DNA from: Aplectana chamaeleonis
Taxonomy: Eukaryota > Nematoda > Chromadorea > Rhabditida > Cosmocercidae
NCBI GenBank assembly: GCA_029168955.1
Contig: JAPDOI010001482.1
Span: 110,960-174,959 of the forward strand
DNA length: 64,000 bases
Direction: 5' to 3'
Under the pieces are notes generated by a model that was not told the DNA's origin, made no database searches, and saw only the letters and a list, made by a program, of their open reading frames with translations. Both the position numbers and the translations under genes were made by a program. Of the stretch, positions 56,780-64,000 are shown in pieces (the stretch's first letter is position 1; each line of letters begins with the position of its first letter).

Positions 56780-57160
56780 TTCAGTCGGATAAAAAAGTCG
56801 ACTTTTTATTCGAAAAGTCGGATATTCGAAAAAGTGCTATATCCGACTATAGTCGAAAAGTCGAATATTCGAAAAAGTGCGATATCCGACTACAGTCGAA
56901 AAGTCGAATATTCGAAAAAGTGCGATATCCGACTACTGTCGAAAAGTCGAATATTCGAAAAAGTCCGATATCCGACTACAGTCGAAAAGTCGAATATTCG
57001 AAAAAGGGCGATATCCGACTACAGCCGAAAAGTCGAATATTCGAAAAAGTGCAATATCCGACTACAGTCGAAAAGTCGAATATTCGAAAGGGTTATATCC
57101 GACTACAGTCGAAACGTCGGATATTCGAATAGTTCAAAATCCGAACATTGTCGCAAAGTC
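56780..57160. repeat. 43-bp minisatellite array F
   Basis: About eight units of GTCGAAAAGTCGAATATTCG followed by AAAAAGTGCGATATCCGACTACA, spaced 43 bp. Because 43 is not a multiple of three, all plus-strand frames cycle through the same peptides. Related copies occur at 61,437-61,600. Confidence 0.88.
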
Positions 57161-59480
57161 GGATCTCACAACTTCACTACAAAAAAACTGCTTGTCAATC
57201 ACACTCCACGAAAATAATTACGCTCATCCGGTAATCTGTATTTGTATTTAGTTATTATTTAAAGGCTGTGGTCACGATGAAAAACGTTATAGAAAAAACT
57301 ACAAAAATCAGCTTAGATCAAAAACAGCTCAAAAACTATGAAGGTAGAGCGGTGAAAAACGGGCTAGAATTAGAGTTTCTAGGGCCCAAAGAAGCTGTTT
57401 CGTGCACACGTGCACAGCGATGACGAAAAAGATCGCCGTCTCATGCCGAGCAGTCAAAAATCATCGACATTCAGAGGACGAAATAAATGCAAATTTAACG
57501 AATAAAAACAGTTGAACAATGAAAGCATCACTTCAGTCAATGTTTTTGACTAGATCTGTACATAAATCCGTAGGTTCATTGATTGAAATTCAATTTCAAG
57601 CCAGCTGATGTTCTTGATAAAGAGGTCACCGATGCCGATGATGTGGAGTGGGCTCGTCCACCATCAAAAGACAAGAAAGTTCAGGCTTCAAATTTGGCCC
57701 AAAACAGTGGTTTTTCGCGATTTTTTCTTATAGGTCCTACTACTCGAGACCCACAAAGGGTTTAGAGAAAAAAAAAAGACCACAAGCATATTTGATCGCG
57801 ACCACTGCCTTTAAACACAATTTTTATTTATATTTGCTTTTGGAAGAAACTTTGTGGGTGTAGGTCAGATGGGAGCGTATTTTTAAGAAACCTTATTGAT
57901 GTTGCTGACAGACTTCTGCTATTTGTTGCACGACTACGTTGCGTGTTCAAACTATAGAGGCACCATACACATTTTCGTGCGACCGATGGATCGTTGTGGG
58001 CACCCTTCTGTGCGTCTGTCACGTTTTCCTTTCGTATTCAACAGCTCAAAACTCTGCCCGTGGGTAGCAAAGTGCCTTCAAGGAGCGGCCTGTTACGCTC
58101 TCTAATTCCGTAGTGCAGGAATTTTCGGGTCCTCGCGACGCTCGCTAAAGCCCGCATATACTGCATCAAAGGTGTAGGGTGCAAGCCTAAGCATACTCCA
58201 CGCAAAAACAAAGGCGAAATTCTCTATTTTAATCTCGCTGTCGCTAAGCCCTTAAATTCTCGCCTTAATTGTTGCGAGAATTTATGGGCCAGTGTAGGGC
58301 AGGCTTGCGAGAGGTCGCAACGGGGGAGGTCGTAGAAATTCCGGTAATTTTTGAAGAAAAATGAAAATTTGACGCGGGGAGTGGGCTCGTAAAATTTTCG
58401 GAAAAAATGGCGTTTAGCTTCCAACCACTTGGAAAGGTAGAATGAGGTAGGAGTAGTAAGTCGCGTAGTTAGTAAGTGGTAAGTAAATTCATTTTTTTCC
58501 CAATTTTATCCATGAAAAATAACCGTTGCGTCTGTAACCCCCGGGTTGTATCTATGGCTCAACGCCGGTCCCAACGAGGATTGGCTTAAAAAAGGAATAA
58601 TTCTGCGAAGGTAGCGAGTTATGTGGACTTCAAGATGTCAAATTAAAGAGATTTAGTAGTAATTATAGGGGCCACGATTTTGGTCGTGAAATTTTTTTCA
58701 TCCCAAGAAAGGGGGGGTTGTAAAAATTTTGGTCCACAGAGGGGTCGTAAAATTTTGGTCACCGGCCGCAACGGCCTGCTCAACCATGTTATGGGATTAG
58801 CGACAGCCTGTGTTGAACAGCGATCTCATCCCGCGTTGGCTACGCTGACCCCTTGGATGCCGTTCGTAGTGCTGGTCCAGTCCTCTCGCGAATCGATTAC
58901 TCGATACTCTGTGGCTGATCGTGGAGGGTGACCCCGAACCGCTCTCTGGAAGACCGTGCCAACGATACATTTGACCGCGGGGACGCTGCAGGCCGTGGGA
59001 AGAAACGGCAGTGCGGTCGATCGCAGCGGAGATCGCCCTATAGTACTGATCAGGACAGGGTGGATCGATCAAGGCGAGAATCTTCCACCCTTTTTCCCGC
59101 ATTCTCGGCAAGAATTTCCGTAGTTCTTGAAGGTGACGTAGCTAAAATTCCACCAACTGGGGCTAATATGTCCGTAGTTTATGTAAATTCTCGCGATAAA
59201 ATTAGATGAGATACCTCCAAAGCCCCGGGAATCTAATGTACTCGTGTGAGGCATTTCGCGACCCGTCGGCAGAGAGCAGATTCTTCCGGGAAGAATTATT
59301 TCTAGCAACTTTTTGAAACTTCTATGTTTTACGTTTTCCCAGATTGTGAAGGCTCTTTTCTCCACGGTAGTAGAACTCTGAATATGTGACATCTCATAGG
59401 AAATCAAAATGTGATAGGCTCTCTACCGCAATAATCAACTTCAAAAACAAGGTTAGGTATAGAATCAACCTAATTTCTTT
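57161..59480. other. Gene-free stretch with scattered GGGTCGTAAAATTTT motifs
   Basis: GG(G)GTCGTAAAATTTT-type words recur at 58,317-58,395 and 58,725-58,765. TTAAATTCTCGCC-like and ATTCTCGCGATAAA pieces lie at 58,250 and 59,190. A TGCCTTTAA motif occurs near 57,808. No gene supported. Confidence 0.4.
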
Positions 59481-60070
59481 ACAAGAAAATCGGACAGCTC
59501 TGAGGCCCCCGTCATAGTCGGTGGATCTACTGAGTCGGCCGGGTCGATACGCATCGAATTCGTGGAAGACGGGTGCAAAAAAATCAACCCACTGAGTCCG
59601 ACTGCGACCGTCTGATGCCCACCGCAATCCCCCCGGTCGATACTGATATTTCTCATGCGTACAAGGGCGGGGCCAATGCACCGACTGAGTCCCACTGAGT
59701 CCCGCCGAAATCATCCTCCCCCCACCCCGTCGACATAGAGGCTTTCACGGGATTTGGGTGCATTTTTTTCGCCCGACTGCGACCTGCCGAGCCCCGCCGC
59801 ATCTCGACTCTCGCCGTCTGCGCTCTGCCCCACGTACTGCTGATACGGAAATCAGATTCAGACATGTTGAAAACAAGAAAGATCAGCCACCAAACACGTT
59901 CCGATTCACAGCTGAAGTGATAATCGTCACTATCAATTGCGTGTTTCACAGAGGAGTTGGTTGGCGCTGGGAGCAACCGGACTCAGTGGGACTCAGCAGG
60001 TTTTCCACCCCGGACTCTGACCGGCCTCAGTCTGACTCAGCAGGTTTTCGACGAAGTCTGACCGGGGCCT
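59481..60070. repeat. Imperfect repeats rich in CTGAGTCCCACTGAGTC
   Basis: CTGAGTC(G/C) words cluster at 59,538-59,700 and the inverted GGACTCAG(T/C) words at 59,978-60,040, suggesting inverted ends of one degraded element. It also holds CCCCGTCATAGTC, shared with 848 and 2,083. Confidence 0.5.
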
Positions 60071-60085
60071 CACTGATCGGCGAAC

Positions 60086-60386
60086 GTAAGGTGCGTCCGA
60101 ATGAGATTGGCGGCCCATGCGGCCGGCGTGCTTGGCAGGCGGCCGTCGCGTTTGTCGCTCTCGGACGGGCATGCGAAAAGTCCCCACCCCCATCGACTAC
60201 GAACGGGGCCGGCACCGGCTGGCCGCAAGCACTGCGCCGAGCAATCTGCTCTGCCGACGGGGGGGGAGGGGAGGGCCGTCGCCCTTGAAATCAACACTCG
60301 TCCGAGGGCGGCACATGCGACGGCCGCCTCCCAACCATGCGGCCCGCGTGGCCCACCATTACCATTTGGACACACTTTATTCATTG
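60086..60386. repeat. GC-rich inverted repeat, 300 bp
   Basis: GTGCGTCCGAATGAGATTGG pairs with CATTACCATTTGGACACAC (mismatched). CATGCGGCCGGCGTG pairs with CATGCGGCCCGCGTG's complement, and GGCAGGCGGCCGTCGC pairs with GCGACGGCCGCCTCCC. The centre is near 60,235. Open frames are composition artefacts. Confidence 0.72.
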
Positions 60387-61436
60387 CGAAGTGCCTTTTT
60401 CACATCTAAATGGAAGAATATAGCACGCTAGCAGCATATAGCTACGGAAACTCCGCCAGATATAAGCTCTTACCACGAAACCTGTGGCAAATACTATAAG
60501 GCACGCCTAAACATCCACCAAGCAGTCATACTCAGGCATGGGAGCGGTTATTCCGCGGGGAATGTCGGTTGCCCCTCCTGGTCATCCAGCGTGTAACCGA
60601 TATTGTTCCTCCGTACAAACGCACAGACTCATGGGCGGTTACTCGGCGGGGAACGTCGGTTGATCGGCTGGGGCATCTGCTGCACAACCGATCTTCCACC
60701 GCCATTCAACCGATATCACACCGCGGTACAACCGAACCAGATTTCCGGTCACGCGCTTTCCAATACATCCTGGGTATTCCCGGGTCCGCAGAGGGACAGG
60801 AAATCTATTGGCGTCCCCACAAAGAGGTGATCCCACGGTCCACGGTGGGGTGCACCCTACTGCGGACCATGGGGAGATGACCTAAAGTTGGGTACCACCC
60901 CCGAGCCCTGGGGGCCCCTCCCTCGGCGACAAAAATTATCCTCCGGTATCCGGTGGATCTTCCGGAAGGTGACTCGAGGTCACCTTCAGGTCCAACTCCG
61001 AAAAGCTGACTGAGGCTCACGGTGAGATGAGAGCCTTTTATACCCTATCAATGTTAATACTTTTGTCTAAACATGTTGATGCCGGCGCACCCATCTTTTT
61101 GGTCGAGTTGCGGAACGTGTCACATATTTGACGGTAGAGCACGTCCCCGCCGTTGCACCGTCAACCCCTTTTCCACCGCCAAATAACCGTCTCCGTGAAT
61201 TGAATTTCTCTCTATCTGCGGTACAACCGGCAATTCGACTCCTCCCCATTTTGGCTCCCGCCGTCGCACCGACAAGCCTTTTACCCCGCTGAACAACCGT
61301 CGGCGTGTCGCAGTATCGGTCGGATTTTGGTTTGAAAGTGATGCTTTAATCTGTCAGAACATCGCGAGAGTGGATGGTGAAAATCGACGTGTTTTCATGT
61401 AAGAAAAGAAACAGTTACTTGCACCTCGGATTATTT
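60387..61436. other. Repeat-like GC-rich stretch, no gene
   Basis: A direct repeat of GGCGGTTA(C/T)TC(G/C)GCGGGGAA(C/T)GTCGGTTG occurs at about 60,543 and 60,634. GCGGTACAACCG occurs at 60,721 and 61,218. A 22-bp palindrome GAAGGTGACTCGAGGTCACC-TT lies near 60,975. No coding feature. Confidence 0.5.
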
Positions 61437-61600
61437 TCGCCAGTCGGATAAAAAGTCGACTTTTTATTCGAAGTCGAATATTCGAAAAAGTCTCATATCC
61501 GACTGTCGAAAGGTCAGATATTCGAAAAGGCGATATCGACTACAGTCGAAAGTCGAATATTCGAAAAATTCGATATCGACTATAGTCAAGATGTATTCCG
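61437..61600. repeat. Minisatellite array F' (short, related to 56,780-57,160)
   Basis: It begins CAGTCGGATAAAAAGTCGAC like the start of array F (56,778), followed by about three degraded units with AGTCGAATATTCGAAAAA. The two copies are in the same orientation. Confidence 0.75.
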
Positions 61601-61969
61601 AAGCGTATCGATGCAGTCAAGTCATTAAAACCAGTGCAATATCAGACCATAATCGAAGTCGATATTGAATCATTGGGAGGTTGGGTTGGATTGAGTGTGG
61701 AGATTATTAGATGTAGTTAGTTGGTTGACAGTTGAACTCGTTGGGTTGGATTGATTACTAGTGGATTTGAGATTTGAAATGAGATGTAGTTAGTTAGATG
61801 GAGAGTTATAGATTCAGTTAGTTGAGATGGATTATGGGACAGTTTGTGGATCAGAGTATTGGGATAGGTGTTTGGTTTGTGATTATGGAGATGTGTAGGA
61901 TGACTTGGGATCGGAACAATACGCTGAGGTACTCAGTGATCTTATCTACTTGTCGTTTAGCAGTGGTAT
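61601..61969. other. Gene-free stretch with TTAGTTGG-type simple repeats
   Basis: 61,670-61,830 is rich in GTTGGATTGA and GTAGTTAGTTG words. No gene. Confidence 0.5.
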
Positions 61970-63590
61970 TATTCTTGCCTGTTGGATACAAGCTCTTGTT
62001 CTTCCTATTTCCAGGCCTGGAAAACCATAGGATAAAGCAACGTCGCATCGTCCCATATCCCTACTATCCCCTATCGCTAAGTTGGCGGAAAAAATCATTA
62101 ATTCGCATCTCCAAGGCGCACTACAGCAAAACGTTCATCAACATGGCTTCAAAAAGGCGCACTCCACTATCACCGCACTAACGTCAATTACTGAACACAT
62201 CATTGCTGGTTTCAATAGGAAAACTCCCGCCGGCAGAAGTCTGGTCGTAGCAGTCGATCTGACTGCCGCTTTCGACAATGTCAGCACTTCATTGCTGTCA
62301 AAATCGATTTTGGGCTGTAATATGCCCGACTGGTGCAAACGATGGACTGACAACTTCGTCAAAAATCGCTCCATACGTGTGAAGTTCGACGGACACTTGT
62401 CGAAGTCGGTTCCCCTGAAGGCAGGCGTTCCTCAAGGTGGAGTATTATCACCAAGCCTATTCTCCTTATATCTATCCGATATTCCGAAGCCGCCACCCAA
62501 CATCCATCTATGTCTGTATGCTGACGACATCACAATTGTATATACTGACACTGTTATCGACTGCGCCACTGCAGAGATGAACAAATACCTCTGCAGCCTG
62601 GCCAAGTTTCTTGAACCGAAGCAGCTAAAGGTCTCTCCTTCCAAGTCCAGCATTACTTTGTGCACTACTGCAACGGCTGAGCACCATCTACTTCCCAGAG
62701 TTCTCTGGGAAGGAAATCAGTTGCCCCTGTCTAAGCACCCTCGGCTACTTGGAGTCTTCCTGGATCCTTCACTGCGCTTTCATGAGAACACGCGCATCCG
62801 AGCTGCTACTGCTAACACGCGAAATAACATCCTCCGTGCTCTGGCGGGCACCACTTGGGGTAGTACAAAGGAAGTGTTACACAGAACGTATAAGGCCATG
62901 ATGCAGTCTACTCTGGAGTATGGAGCTCTGTTGTGGACTAGACATTTGTCGGACACCTCTTGAAGCAAGCTTCAACGTGTACAAAATACTGCATTACGTA
63001 TCACCACTGGCTGCCCAAGGTCAACACCTATATCCCATCTTCATTAAGAATGTTCGCTACTTCCTGTCAAAAAGCACTGCCAGCTGCAATCTCAACAGTT
63101 CCACATTGGCATAGTCAAGAATGCCGCAAATCCCAACTACCCACTCCTGTCATCTGATCCTCATCCCCATAATATTCGCACACCGCTCCATACTGCTATT
63201 TCTACAGTGGATCGTCAAAGATGGGCCACCTCTGAGCTCACAAGGAAGAGGCTGCAGCAAATCGAACACACCAGATTCGTGTCTGAATACCTGTCCTGTG
63301 CCCCTTTCAATCCCATCATTGGTATTGTGCCTCCTACGATCGACGACGGTGAGAAGAACCTGCCCAGACGCTCTCGCGTCACTCTAGCGGGTCTGCGTTG
63401 CGGTCATTCTTCGTACCTCAAAGCCTACACACATTGGATCGACGAGTCGGTCCCGGATCAATGTCCTGACTGTCATAATACTGGTCATGATTCACTACAT
63501 CTATTTTCAGGCTCTGCCAGACCTACTTCTCTGTCTGCTCGTGGTATGTGGAACAAGCCGTGTGATGTGGCCGCCTTTCTACGCCTATGA
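61970..63590 (+). mobile_element. Non-LTR retrotransposon element 2 (5' truncated, RT mostly open)
   Basis: The RT frame is open from 62,082 to 62,963 (293 residues). It contains HGFKKAHSTITALTSI, VAVDLTAAFDNVST near 62,250, GVPQGGVLSPSLFSLYL near 62,424, YADDITIVY near 62,517 and LLGVFLDPSL near 62,745. A TGA at 62,961 interrupts the frame, after which SKLQRVQNTALRITTGC continues. The C-terminal part (63,360-63,520) has LAGLRCGHSSYLKAY and a CPDCHNTGHDSLHLF zinc-like motif. The PHD and endonuclease parts are missing 5'. This is the least decayed element of the family here. Confidence 0.87.
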
Positions 63591-63777
63591 GAAGAAATTC
63601 CAATATGGCTGACAAGAAGCCTACAAGCCGGCACGAGGCCCATTTCAACAAGCCGGCTCTATACGGTCTCAAAACTGGAATGTGATGTACCGCCCCACCC
63701 ATTTCCCCTATGGCTACCAAGAAAGTGGGTGGGGCTAGCTACATTCCAGCTTCGGGGCTGTATATTTATAATTACAG

Positions 63778-64000
63778 GACCCGCTCAGAGGTACTCATGC
63801 GTCACGTGCGGCAAGAATGTCACATGGAGGTGAGCAAGCGTCCAGCGCTTCGGATGCCTAAAGTGGGTGTATCTCTCCCGTTCGGGACTCAATTCTGTGA
63901 GGCATCACGATCCTTCCTTCCGTTGTGTTCTGTGCTCTGCCCCAGTAACTCTGATTCCTCATTTACCAACCGCCCTCTCTATTGTTCATACTAACCTCAA
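63778..64000 (+). mobile_element. 5' part of a third copy of the PHD/RT retrotransposon, cut by window edge
   Basis: YSCVTCGKNVTW near 63,790, RFGCLKW near 63,845, SGLNSVRHHDPSFRCVLC near 63,880-63,935 and PTALSIVHTNL at the end match the PHD-like finger at 52,075-52,290 in order and spacing. One in-frame stop follows the first Cys pair. It lies about 190 bp after the 3' end of element 2, in the same orientation. Confidence 0.7.

Noticed and set aside
56708..57251. Three long lysine/serine-rich frames
   Set aside because: A 43-bp unit makes all three frames read the same cyclic peptides; this is a satellite and not a protein.
60086..60386. Overlapping open frames of 60-176 codons on both strands
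   Set aside because: High GC and palindromic symmetry remove stop codons; no domains.

Overview
This is a eukaryotic, repeat-saturated window, most likely from a clade V (strongylid/rhabditid-type) nematode. The evidence is: short introns of 51-65 bp with TTTCAG-like acceptors in the one recognisable host gene; an RTE-clade retrotransposon relic; a DD34D mariner relic; two tRNA-derived SINE-like copies with an internal A box and a 3' part resembling strongylid SINEs; and a dispersed TTAAAGGCAG terminal motif. I see no bacterial operons, rRNA, CRISPR or convincing tRNA. The species call is inference.

Only one host gene can be supported. It lies on the minus strand at about 26.8-29.9 kb, is split into at least seven exons, and resembles the C-terminal ubiquitin-like region of ubiquitin hydrolase USP47. 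Its catalytic domain is not seen in the window. Almost everything else is transposon-derived. (1) 0-16 kb holds stacked palindromic MITE-like elements, minisatellite arrays with a repeat length of 41-43 bp, and a first hAT-like non-autonomous element (13,279-14,985) with exact 8-bp target-site duplications. (2) 16-26 kb holds two more hAT-like elements (16,379-18,655 and 23,998-25,613), an RTE relic interrupted by a small palindrome, and a SINE. (3) 26.8-33 kb holds the host gene, a purine-rich tract, a mariner relic, a TTAAAGGCA MITE and a second SINE. (4) 33.4-38.6 kb holds a decayed Gag-like region, arginine-rich degenerate repeats, an LTR-like stretch with a TATA box and a primer-binding-site-like motif, and a tandem array of about 130-bp units each carrying a GC-box-like motif. 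(5) 38.9-48.6 kb is a run of long inverted repeats around a fourth hAT-like element (43,728-46,338). (6) 49.8-63.99 kb holds non-LTR retrotransposons: a CR1-like relic on the minus strand, a broken PHD-finger/endonuclease/RT element, an RT fragment, a younger RT copy with a 293-residue open frame, and the 5' part of a further copy running off the window.

The most notable pattern is architectural. Non-autonomous DNA elements here repeatedly combine terminal inverted repeats, family-specific subterminal short repeats, 41-43-bp minisatellites and internal near-perfect palindromes. They are nested so that insertion order can be read directly. The long inverted repeats would give hairpin RNA if transcribed and could feed small-RNA pathways; that last step is inference. 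I did not find a new multi-gene system.
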